Source: Streptomyces albireticuli (lineage in GTDB: Bacteria; Actinomycetota; Actinomycetes; Streptomycetales; Streptomycetaceae). Taken from it: a stretch of 64,000 nt of DNA. The position numbers and the translations under genes were made by a program. Every line of letters begins with the position of its first letter. Positions within the stretch are counted from its first letter, which is position 1. Below are positions 50,141-57,570 of this stretch, piece by piece. The notes below the pieces were generated by a model. The model was given only the letters and a program-made list of their open reading frames with translations, searched no databases and was not told the origin of the DNA. The DNA is taken from the NCBI RefSeq assembly GCF_002192455.1, contig NZ_CP021744.1:5427501-5491500 (forward strand), written 5' to 3'.

Positions 50141-51103
50141 GTGTTCGGCAACTATCTGATCGGCCTGCGCGAGGGCCTGGAGGCCAGCCTGGTCGTCTGC
50201 ATCCTCGTGGCCTACCTGGTGAAGACCGGGCGCCGGGACGCGCTCGCGCCGGTCTGGCTCGGCATCGGCACGGCCGTGCTGCTGAGCCTGGCCTTCGGCG
50301 CGCTGCTCCAGTTCGGCTCGCGCAGCATGACGTTCGAGGCGCAGGAACTGCTCGGCGGCTCCCTGTCGATCGTCGCGGTCGGCCTGGTGACCTGGATGGT
50401 CTTCTGGATGCGGCGGACCGCGCGGCACCTGAAGCGGGAGCTGCACGGCAAGCTCGACGCGGCGCTGGCCATGGGCACCACCGCGCTGGTCGTCACCGCC
50501 TTCCTGGCCGTGGGCCGGGAGGGCCTGGAGACCGCGCTGTTCGTCTGGACCGCGGTGGAGGCCACCGACGACGGCGTACGTCCGCTCGTCGGCGCGGTCC
50601 TCGGGCTGCTCACCGCCGTGGTGCTGGGCTGGCTCTTCTACCGGGGCGCCCTGCGCATCAACCTCGCCAGGTTCTTCACCTGGACCGGCGGGATGCTGAT
50701 CGTGGTGGCGGCGGGCGTGCTGGCCTACGGCTTCCACGACCTCCAGGAGGCGGAGTTCCTGCCGGGCCTGCACGACCGGGCCTTCGACGTCAGCGAGCAG
50801 ATCCCGGCCGACAGCTGGTACGGCACCCTGCTGAAGGGCGTCTTCAACTTCCAGCCGGACCCGACCTGGGTCCAGGTCGCGGTGTGGGCGCTGTATCTGG
50901 TACCCACCCTGCTGGTGTTCCTCGCCCCCGGTAAGGTGACGGCGAACCGAGCCGCCACCGAGGAGTCGAAGCCCCATGAGACGCCGGCCGCCACGTCGCA
51001 CGCTGATCACCACGGCGGCGCTGACGGCACTGCTGACGCCGGCGACCGGGTGCGTGACGGTGCACGGCGAGCGGGAGATCCTGCCGGCGGTGGACAAGGC
51101 TGA
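50141..51103 (+). CDS. efeU: Iron permease EfeU (FTR1 family)
   Basis: A 320-aa membrane protein with seven hydrophobic segments. Two REXXE iron-binding motifs are visible: LREGLEAS (near 10-14) and GREGLETA (near 127-131). It moves iron through the membrane. The GTG at 50141 follows AAGGGGAA. The final 43 or so residues (HETPAATSHADHHGGADG) are hydrophilic with His/Asp, and this stretch overlaps the next gene by 128 bases in another frame. The family core ends near LVFLAPGK, so the tail may be a run-on. Confidence 0.9.
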   Translation: MFGNYLIGLREGLEASLVVCILVAYLVKTGRRDALAPVWLGIGTAVLLSLAFGALLQFGSRSMTFEAQELLGGSLSIVAVGLVTWMVFWMRRTARHLKRELHGKLDAALAMGTTALVVTAFLAVGREGLETALFVWTAVEATDDGVRPLVGAVLGLLTAVVLGWLFYRGALRINLARFFTWTGGMLIVVAAGVLAYGFHDLQEAEFLPGLHDRAFDVSEQIPADSWYGTLLKGVFNFQPDPTWVQVAVWALYLVPTLLVFLAPGKVTANRAATEESKPHETPAATSHADHHGGADGTADAGDRVRDGARRAGDPAGGGQG

Positions 51104-52031
51104 GGCCCCGAAGATCCTCGAACGCTTCACGGACGGCTACAACGAGGCGTACCGCAAGCTCGACCCGAGGGCCATCGACCGGGTCGAGAGCGGCCCCCTC
51201 GCCGAGATCGGCCACGCCGACATGAGGACCCAGGGCGCCCTCACCCCGGGCGGCAACCCCCGCTATCCGTCGCTGGTCCTGGACGACGCGCGCTTCACCG
51301 TCCCCAAGCAGGCCGGCTGGCCGAAGTTCTTCCTCGCCGACACCCGCAGCAACCGCGACCGCAACCGCTGGCTCGTGGTGTTCCTGCGCGAGGGGCCGAA
51401 GGACCCGTGGCGGGCCGGCTATCTGTCGATCGTCGGCCCCGGCCGGGTGCCCGCGTTCGCGACCGACGAGGACGGGTACGCCGAGGCGGTGCCCGTCGCC
51501 AAGGGCAAGGACACCGGGCTGGCCGAGGACCCCGAGGCGGTCAGCGGCGCGTACACCGACTATCTGCGGACCGGTGGGGGCGGCGCCTTCGCGCCGGGGC
51601 CGCGCACCAGCGGGCTGCGGGAGGAGCGGGAGAAGCTCCGGCGGACCCCGACGTTCTGGACGGAGTTCATCGACGTCCCCGAGCGGGCCCCGGACTTCCC
51701 CTCACCCGCGCTGCGCACGGAGGACGGCGGCGCCCTGGTGTTCTTCACGGCCCACCACCGCGAGCGGCGGACGATGGCCAAGGGGCTGCGGCCCGCGGTC
51801 ACCGACCCGCGGACGCGGACGCTGGTGACCGGCGAGCTGAAGACGTCGGTGACCTACACCCGGGTCTCGGAGTCGGCGGTGCGGGTCCCGCCGGCGGCGA
51901 CCGGCGGGAAGGCGGGGGCGAAGGCGGGCGGGAAGCCCGCCGGGGGCGCCTCGAAGAGCGACGCGGAGAACGACGGGAAGATCGTCTTCCTGAACCGCAT
52001 CGAGAGCGTGACCGCGGTCAAGGGGGAGTAG
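50976..52031 (+). CDS. Secreted protein of unknown function, lipoprotein-like
   Basis: A 351-aa protein. A basic, hydrophobic N-terminus (RRRPPRRTLITTAALTALLT) ends at PATGC, a poor lipobox. The body has no motif I can name; LVVFLREGPKDPWRAGYLSIV and RTPTFWTEFIDVPERAPDF are conserved-looking. A C-terminal Lys/Gly/Ala segment (GGKAGAKAGGKPAGG) precedes ENDGKIVFLNRIESVTAVKGE. It overlaps EfeU by 128 bases, so it is translated with it, yet it does not look like a known iron protein. GAGGAG lies ten bases upstream of ATG 50976. Confidence 0.7.
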   Translation: MRRRPPRRTLITTAALTALLTPATGCVTVHGEREILPAVDKAEAPKILERFTDGYNEAYRKLDPRAIDRVESGPLAEIGHADMRTQGALTPGGNPRYPSLVLDDARFTVPKQAGWPKFFLADTRSNRDRNRWLVVFLREGPKDPWRAGYLSIVGPGRVPAFATDEDGYAEAVPVAKGKDTGLAEDPEAVSGAYTDYLRTGGGGAFAPGPRTSGLREEREKLRRTPTFWTEFIDVPERAPDFPSPALRTEDGGALVFFTAHHRERRTMAKGLRPAVTDPRTRTLVTGELKTSVTYTRVSESAVRVPPAATGGKAGAKAGGKPAGGASKSDAENDGKIVFLNRIESVTAVKGE

Positions 52032-52034
52032 CGT

Positions 52035-52075
52035 CCGTACGGGTGAGGGCACCCGGCGGGAAGCCGCCCGTACGG
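52035..52075. terminator. Hairpin between convergent genes
   Basis: CCGTACGGG (52035-52043) pairs with CCCGTACGG (52067-52075). The intervening part (GCACCCGG/CCGCC) adds some structure. More CCGTACGG copies lie at 52083 and 52126, so several alternative stems can form in this 120-base gap. Confidence 0.6.
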
Positions 52076-52153
52076 GGTGCGCCGTACGGTGCCGCCCTGC
52101 CGGGAAACCCGTGCGGACCGAGAGGTCCCGTACGGGGTCCGGTGCGCGGAAGG

Positions 52154-52888
52154 TCAGCGTCCGATCGGCCAGGCGGCCGACTCGTGGTGGTCCGGGCGCT
52201 CGCCCGCGTACTGCGCGCAGGCGTCGGTGAGGGTCTCCAGCAGCGTCAGCGGGTCGGGCAGCGGGCGCTCGGCGCCCTGGCCCTGGAGCCAGGCCACGCC
52301 CTCGCCGTCCGGCACCCGCGAGGGCGGCAGCAGCACATAGCTGCCCCGGCAGTGCCAGCGCAGGCCCGGGTGCTCGTCCATGGTCTCGGGATGGCAGTCG
52401 AGCTCGCACGGCCACCACTCGTCCTCGTCGTCCGGGGTGCCGCGGGTGGCGGTGAAGAACAGCATGCGGTCGGGGGCGACCGTGGCCACCGGGCCCACGT
52501 CGACACCGGCCGCCGTCAGCCGGGCCAGGGCCTGCCGGCCGGCTTCCAGGGGGACGTCGAGGACGTCGTGGGCGATTCCGGTGGCGGTGACGAAATTGGC
52601 CTCCGGCTGCGCGCGCAGCCACTTGGTGACCTTCTCGGCGTCCGTGGTCGCGAGGGTCTGCCAGGCGAAGGAGACGGGGTGCCGGCCGGGGGTCGGACAG
52701 CCGATCCGCTCGCACGAACAGCCGTACCCGGACGGGTGGGCGGCCGGGGCCAGCGGGAAGCCCGCCGCCGCCGCGGCCAGGAGCAGTTCCTCGCGGGCGG
52801 CCTCCGATGCCGCGTCCGCGCCCGTATCGCCGCCCGCTCCGCTCCTGGGACGGCGCAGCCACTGGGAGAACCTGCTCTTGCGTTCCAT
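52154..52888 (-). CDS. Primase/polymerase (AEP) N-terminal-domain protein
   Basis: A 244-aa protein similar to the bifunctional DNA primase/polymerase N-terminal domain: GFPLAPAAHPSGYGCSCERIGCPTPGRHPVSFAW with clustered Cys, then ATGIAHDVLDVPL, where the usual DxD reads HDVLD, and LRWHCRGSYVLLPPSR. It is a single-domain form without helicase or D5 parts, and part of the metal-binding set appears altered, so enzymatic activity is uncertain. Such lone copies are common in streptomycetes. It is not part of a phage or plasmid module here. Confidence 0.75.
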   Translation of the reverse strand: MERKSRFSQWLRRPRSGAGGDTGADAASEAAREELLLAAAAAGFPLAPAAHPSGYGCSCERIGCPTPGRHPVSFAWQTLATTDAEKVTKWLRAQPEANFVTATGIAHDVLDVPLEAGRQALARLTAAGVDVGPVATVAPDRMLFFTATRGTPDDEDEWWPCELDCHPETMDEHPGLRWHCRGSYVLLPPSRVPDGEGVAWLQGQGAERPLPDPLTLLETLTDACAQYAGERPDHHESAAWPIGR

Positions 52889-53044
52889 CTATCCCCTCAC
52901 TTCGACCGCGGTCTCCGGTCAATGCTGCCACCATCCTGCGCCTGGTGTGACCGTCGGACGTATCCGGAGGGTGTGAGACGGGCCGCTCGCGGGCGTCCCG
53001 GAGGGGGGTCCGGCGCCCTGCCCGCGCCGGTCCCGGGGCCGGTC

Positions 53045-53653
53045 TCAGCGGGGGGACAGACCGCGGAGCGCCAGCTCGGCGACGGTGTCGGCGTACTCGT
53101 GGGTGAGCGGCAGGGTGCGGGTGTGCCAGCGGTGGAAGAGCGGGCCGACCAGGAGTTCGACGGCGATCCGCACATCGATGTCCGCGGTGATCTGCCCGGC
53201 CTCCTGGGCCGACCGCAGCCGGCGCACGTACGCCTGGAGCTGGGGTTCCAGGATCCGCTCGGTGAGCTGCCGGCCGAGCTCGTGGTCGTTCTGCGTCTCG
53301 GCGGACAGGGCCCGGGTGGGGGCCTCCAGCTTGGGGTTCTGGAGCTCGTCCACGGTGCCGCGCAGGACGGTCTTGAGGTCGGCCTCGATGTCGCCGGTGT
53401 CCGGCAGCTCGACCGTGAGCGGGTCCAGGCCCTCGGGCATGCACGCCTCGAAGAGGACCGCGGCCTTGGAGGGCCACCAGCGGTAGATCGTCTGCTTGCC
53501 CACGCCGGCGCGGGCGGCGATGGCCTCGATGGTGAGCTTCGAGAAGCCGACCTCGCCGACGATCTCCAGCGCCGCGTCGAGGATCGCGCGACGGGAGCGC
53601 TCGTTGCGGCGGGTGGCGTCGGGGGCCTTGGCGGCGGGCGTCTTGTTGACCAT
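53045..53653 (-). CDS. TetR-family regulator
   Basis: A 202-aa repressor. The N-terminal HTH is ILDAALEIVGEVGFSKLTIE then GVGKQTIYRWWPSKAAVLFE. The C-terminal domain (about 90-195) is the TetR_C ligand pocket type with LLVGPLFHRWH. It is divergent from a DUF6243 gene with two dyads in the shared region, so it should repress itself and perhaps that gene. The gap 52889-53044 holds no gene. Confidence 0.88.
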   Translation of the reverse strand: MVNKTPAAKAPDATRRNERSRRAILDAALEIVGEVGFSKLTIEAIAARAGVGKQTIYRWWPSKAAVLFEACMPEGLDPLTVELPDTGDIEADLKTVLRGTVDELQNPKLEAPTRALSAETQNDHELGRQLTERILEPQLQAYVRRLRSAQEAGQITADIDVRIAVELLVGPLFHRWHTRTLPLTHEYADTVAELALRGLSPR

Positions 53654-53678
53654 AACGGCATCTTAGCGAGAAGAAGGC

Positions 53679-53711
53679 GAGACGTATCGTCTTGACAAGA
53701 CGATGCGTCTC
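53679..53711. promoter_or_regulatory. TetR operator (long dyad)
   Basis: GAGACGTATCGTCTTG, a central A, and CAAGACGATGCGTCTC form a 16+1+16 inverted repeat with one mismatch, 26 bases upstream of the TetR start. The size fits two TetR dimers. Confidence 0.75.
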
Positions 53712-53730
53712 GTCCAATCCTGGGACCAGA

Positions 53731-53749
53731 GCGAGACACCGCGTCTCGC
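53731..53749. promoter_or_regulatory. Second TetR operator-like dyad
   Basis: GCGAGAC-ACCGC-GTCTCGC, with the same GAGAC/GTCTC half sites as the long dyad, is 21 bases upstream of the DUF6243 start. The two sites probably bind the same repressor. Confidence 0.65.
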
Positions 53750-53769
53750 CTGACAGAGAGGGGCACCCC

Positions 53770-53952
53770 ATGACCAGGGGCAGCGCGGGCAACATGCTCG
53801 GAGTCGGCGGCACCCGGAGCAACCTCTCCCGGAGCGCGCTCCGGGGCGCCGCCCGCGGCGGACGCACGGGAAGCGGCACGGACGCGAACGCCCAGAAGCG
53901 TGAACTGCTGCGGAAGTTGCGGGAAGGGCGGGACGGAACGGCCGGAGTGTGA
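53770..53952 (+). CDS. DUF6243-family small protein
   Basis: A 60-aa protein. It has GSAGNMLGVGGTRSNLSRSALRG and a helical end, AQKRELLRKLREGRDG, both typical of DUF6243 in Streptomyces. No function is known. GAGAGGGGC precedes ATG 53770. It is divergent from and probably regulated by the TetR protein. Confidence 0.78.
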   Translation: MTRGSAGNMLGVGGTRSNLSRSALRGAARGGRTGSGTDANAQKRELLRKLREGRDGTAGV

Positions 53953-54013
53953 GTGGGCCACGGGTAAACCACCCGTACGGTTCATGCGCCAAAGGCCGTG
54001 GAGCGAGGACGAT

Positions 54014-54045
54014 TTGGGCACGTGCGACACCCCGCACGTGCCCAA
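54014..54045. promoter_or_regulatory. 12-bp perfect inverted repeat upstream of DDAH gene
   Basis: TTGGGCACGTGC (54014-54025) and GCACGTGCCCAA (54034-54045) with eight bases between, ending 21 bases upstream of the TTG start. It can be an operator (Lrp/AsnC-like regulators often serve such genes) or an RNA hairpin in the leader. Confidence 0.65.
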
Positions 54046-54066
54046 CATCACCGTGAGGAGCACTCC

Positions 54067-54921
54067 TTGCGTATCGCCCCACGTGCCGAAGCCGCCCCGC
54101 GGCGAACGACCACCCCCCGGCGCGAAGCCGCTCCGCGGCGCTATCTGATGTGCCCACCGGCCTACTTCAAGGTCACGTACTCGATCAACCCCTGGATGGA
54201 CCCGGACAAGCCGGTCGACCTGCCGCTCGCCCTCGCCCAGTGGGAGGACCTGCGCGACCGCTACCGCTCCCTCGGCCACACCGTCGAGGAGCTGGCCCCC
54301 AGGCCCGACCTGCCCGACATGGTCTTCGCCGCCAACGGCGCCACCGTCGTCGACGGCCGGGTGCTCGGCGCCCGCTTCGCCCACCCCGAGCGCGCCGCCG
54401 AGGCCGCCGTGCACGCGGAGTGGTTCCGCGCCCACGGCTACACCGACGTCCTCGAACCCGAGCACATCAACGAGGGCGAGGGCGACTTCGCCGTCACCAC
54501 CTCCTGGCTGCTCGCCGGCCGCGGCTTCCGCAGCAGCCCGCTGTCGCACCCCGAGGCCCAGGAGTTCTTCGGCCGCCCCGTCATCGGCCTCGACCTGGTC
54601 GACCCGCGCTACTACCACCTGGACACGGCGCTGTCCGTGCTCGACGGCGACGAGGTCATGTACTACCCGGGCGCGTTCTCGGCGGGCAGCCGGGCCGTCC
54701 TCGCGCACCTCTTCCCGGACGCCCTGATCGCGACGGAGGAGGACGCCGCCGCGCTCGGGCTCAACGCGGTGTGCGACGGCCGCCATGTGCTGCTGCCGCA
54801 GGCTGCCGTGGGCCTCTTCGCCCCCTTGCGCGAGCGGGGCTACGAACCGATCGGGCTCGATCTCGGCGAGCTGCTCAAGGGCGGCGGCAGCGTGAAGTGC
54901 TGCACCCAGGAGCTGCGCTGA
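54067..54921 (+). CDS. ddaH: Dimethylarginine dimethylaminohydrolase-like amidinohydrolase
   Basis: A 284-aa enzyme of the pentein fold. It begins YLMCPPAYFKVTYSINPWMD, the substrate-binding strand of DDAH. INEGEGDFAV holds the acidic pair, YYHLDTALSVLD the catalytic His, and KCCTQELR the catalytic Cys near the C-terminus. It should hydrolyse methylarginine to citrulline, or act as an arginine/ornithine-related hydrolase. The TTG at 54067 is chosen for AGGAG six bases upstream; a repeated PRR...PRREAAPRR stretch makes its N-terminus longer than usual. Confidence 0.85.
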   Translation: MRIAPRAEAAPRRTTTPRREAAPRRYLMCPPAYFKVTYSINPWMDPDKPVDLPLALAQWEDLRDRYRSLGHTVEELAPRPDLPDMVFAANGATVVDGRVLGARFAHPERAAEAAVHAEWFRAHGYTDVLEPEHINEGEGDFAVTTSWLLAGRGFRSSPLSHPEAQEFFGRPVIGLDLVDPRYYHLDTALSVLDGDEVMYYPGAFSAGSRAVLAHLFPDALIATEEDAAALGLNAVCDGRHVLLPQAAVGLFAPLRERGYEPIGLDLGELLKGGGSVKCCTQELR

Positions 54922-54962
54922 CGGGCGGTCGGGCGGGGGCGCGGAGCGCCCGGACCGTCCGT
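54921..54962. terminator. Bidirectional hairpin
   Basis: ACGGGCGGTCGGGCG (54921-54935) and CGCCCGGACCGTCCGT (54947-54962) pair over 14-15 bases with one mismatch and one bulge, starting at the DDAH stop and before the convergent Rsm22-like gene. Confidence 0.6.
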
Positions 54963-55009
54963 CGCTGAGGAATCCCCGGGGTCGTAAGGCCGCCGCCGCC
55001 CCGGGACGC

Positions 55010-56017
55010 TCACTCCTCCGGCGGCCAGGTGTCGCCCCAGTCGGTGTCCCGGGCGATCTTGTAGAGCGCGCCGTGCCGCTTGGTCACGGTCTCGCGGGTG
55101 AGCCCGTCCTCGGGAGTGCACAGCTCCAGCAGGACCTGGCCCTTGCGGATCTGCGGCTTGCGGACGACGCGGGCGGGCGCGGCCGGCACCGGCAGGTCGC
55201 GCACCGCCGCCACGTAGCTGAACTTCTCGTCCTCGTACGGCAGCGAGCCGCCCTTGACCTGGCGGTGCAGCGAGGAACGGCTCACCCGGGCCGAGAAGTG
55301 GCACCAGTCGGTGCCGCGCTCGATCGGGCAGGCCGCGCTGTGCGGGCAGGGCGCGACGACCCGGAACCCGGCCGCGATCAGTCGGTCGCGGGCCTCGATG
55401 ACCCGCAGATAGCCGTCCGGGGTGCCCGGCTCGATGACGACCACCGCGCGGGCGGCGCGGGCCGCCTCGTCGGTGACCGACCGGCGGGCGTCCTCGGTGA
55501 GCTCGCCCAGCACGTAGGAGACGGTGACGAGGTCGGTGCCGTCGGGCAGGGCGAGGCCCGGGCCGATGGCCTGGCGCCGCCACTGAGCGGTGCGCAGCGA
55601 CTCGGAGGCGGCGCCGCGGGCCAGCTCCGCGCCGAGGGCGAGGGCGGGCTCCGCCCAGTCCAGGACGGTGGTGCGGTGCCGGCCCTCGGCCCACGCGGCG
55701 GCGACGGCCCAGGTCGCGGCGCCCGTGCCACCACCGATGTCCACGTGCGAGGCGGGCTCCCAGTCCGGCAGCCCGTCCCGGAACGCCTCCAGCGCGGCGC
55801 GCACGGCCTCGAAGGTCGCGGGCATCCGGTACGCGGCGTAGGCGAGGACGTCGGAGCGGTCGCGCAGCACCGGCGCGTCCGTGGGGGTGCGCCCCCGGTA
55901 GTTGGCGATCAGCCGTTCGACGGCCTGCGCGGCCTGCCGGGGCGGCAGGCCGTCGAGGAGCTCGGCGAGGACGGCGCGGGGGCTGTCGCCGGTGGAGTGG
56001 GGATGGGGGGCGTGCAT
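55010..56017 (-). CDS. Rsm22-family methyltransferase
   Basis: A 335-aa protein. The SAM fold reads SHVDIGGGTGAATWAVAA (near 95-112), then VTVSYVLGELTEDARRS. A cysteine cluster CPHSAACPIE...WCHFSARVSRS is the iron-sulfur-type motif of the mitochondrial and bacterial ribosomal small-subunit protein Rsm22, and KPQIRKGQVLLELC is the family end. It probably modifies or assembles the small ribosomal subunit (family knowledge). The ATG at 56017 is chosen; a GTG two codons upstream is possible, and neither has a clear ribosome site. Confidence 0.85.
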   Translation of the reverse strand: MHAPHPHSTGDSPRAVLAELLDGLPPRQAAQAVERLIANYRGRTPTDAPVLRDRSDVLAYAAYRMPATFEAVRAALEAFRDGLPDWEPASHVDIGGGTGAATWAVAAAWAEGRHRTTVLDWAEPALALGAELARGAASESLRTAQWRRQAIGPGLALPDGTDLVTVSYVLGELTEDARRSVTDEAARAARAVVVIEPGTPDGYLRVIEARDRLIAAGFRVVAPCPHSAACPIERGTDWCHFSARVSRSSLHRQVKGGSLPYEDEKFSYVAAVRDLPVPAAPARVVRKPQIRKGQVLLELCTPEDGLTRETVTKRHGALYKIARDTDWGDTWPPEE

Positions 56018-56090
56018 TCGCACGAGTCTATGCGGCCCCGCCGCGGCCGGCCGCTGCGCGCGCCCACCTGGGCTCCGCCCCCGCTCCCGG

Positions 56091-57479
56091 CTACCGCGAG
56101 GCGGCGGTCCCGGCCGCGCCGGGCTCCTCGGCCGTCCGCTGCCACGGCCGGCACAGCCCCACGAAACATCCCACCGCCGCCAGCGCGCACACCAGCTGCA
56201 CCACGGCCATCGGCACCGCCGTGTGCTCGCCCGCGATGCCGACCAGCGGTGAGGCCACCGCCCCCAGCAGGAACGTGGACGTGCCGAGCAGCGCGGACGC
56301 GGAGCCGGCGGCGTCGCGGGAGCGCATCAGGGCCTGGGCGTTGGTGTTGGGCATCGCGAGGCCCATCGCGGACATCAGGACGAACAGCCCGGCGGCGATC
56401 GGGGCCAGCCCGGCCTCGCCGAAGACGCCGGAGGCCATCAGCAGCAGGGCGACGGAGGCCAGGGTGATCACCCCGAGGCCCACGGCGAGGGCCTTGTCGA
56501 GGCTGACGCGGCCGATCAGCAGCTTGCCGTTGATCTGGCCGACGAGGACGAGGCCGACGGAGTTGACGCCGAAGAGCAGGCTGAAGGTCTGCGGGGAGGC
56601 GCCGTAGATGTCCTGGACGACGAAGGGCGAGGCGGAGATGTAGGCGAAGAGCGCGGCGAAGGCGAAGCCGCCCGCGAGCATGTAGCCGGTGAAGACCCGG
56701 TCGGAGAGGAGCGAGCCCATCGTGCGCAGGGCCTCGCCGAGGCCGCCGGCGTGCCGCCGCGCGGGCGGCAGGGTCTCGCCGAGACGGCGCCAGACGACGA
56801 GGGTGAGGAGCAGCCCGATGACGGTGAGGACGACGAAGACGCCGCGCCAGTCGGTGACGCGCATCACCTGGCCGCCGATGAGGGGGGCGACGACGGGGGC
56901 GACGCCGGAGACCAGCATCAGGGTGGAGAAGAAGCGGGCCATGGCGACGCCGTCGTAGAGGTCACGGACCATGGCGCGGGCGATGACGATGCCGGCGGCG
57001 CCGGCCAGACCCTGGACGAGCCGGAAGCCGATCAGGAGCCCGGCGGTGGGCGCGAGGGCGCAGACCGCGGTGGCGATCACGTAGATCACCATGCCGGTGA
57101 GCAGGGGCCGGCGGCGTCCCCACTTGTCGCTCATGGGGCCGACGACGAGCTGGCCGAGTGCCATGCCCAGGAGACAGGCGGTGAGGGTGAGCTGGACGGT
57201 CGCGGCGGGGCTGTGCAGGGCGTCGGTGACCTCCGGCAGGGCCGGGAGGTACATGTCCATGGACAGCGGCGGCAGGGCGGTGAGGCCGCCGAGGACGAGC
57301 GTGACGAGGAGGCTCGTCCGCCGGGCGGCCGTGGCCGGGGCGGCGGTCGTCGTCGCGGTGGCGGGGGTGTCCGGGTCCCGGGCCTCGGCGGGCCCGGGAC
57401 CCGGTATCCGGGGGTCGGCGGATTCCTTCTGATCGTGCTGGGGCTCGGCCGTGCCGGGGCCGGTGCCGGGGTCCGTCAT
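56091..57479 (-). CDS. Bcr/CflA-type MFS drug exporter
   Basis: A 462-aa protein with 12 predicted helices. Residues 1-45 are a polar Pro/Thr/Ala tail; the first helix starts at LVTLVLGGLTALPPLSMDMY, with the Bcr/CflA signature MDMYLPALPEV. GPMSDKWGRRRPLLTG is the MFS motif A. It should export a drug or metabolite using the proton gradient. GGAGAGCGACCC precedes the ATG. Confidence 0.9.
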   Translation of the reverse strand: MTDPGTGPGTAEPQHDQKESADPRIPGPGPAEARDPDTPATATTTAAPATAARRTSLLVTLVLGGLTALPPLSMDMYLPALPEVTDALHSPAATVQLTLTACLLGMALGQLVVGPMSDKWGRRRPLLTGMVIYVIATAVCALAPTAGLLIGFRLVQGLAGAAGIVIARAMVRDLYDGVAMARFFSTLMLVSGVAPVVAPLIGGQVMRVTDWRGVFVVLTVIGLLLTLVVWRRLGETLPPARRHAGGLGEALRTMGSLLSDRVFTGYMLAGGFAFAALFAYISASPFVVQDIYGASPQTFSLLFGVNSVGLVLVGQINGKLLIGRVSLDKALAVGLGVITLASVALLLMASGVFGEAGLAPIAAGLFVLMSAMGLAMPNTNAQALMRSRDAAGSASALLGTSTFLLGAVASPLVGIAGEHTAVPMAVVQLVCALAAVGCFVGLCRPWQRTAEEPGAAGTAASR

Positions 57480-57570
57480 GGGTCGCTCTCCACAGTCGTT
57501 GTCGGATCAACCATGGTGTCATGACCGTCAACGCTCCCCGGCCCTTACGCGGACGGCTCCGGGCCGTGGA

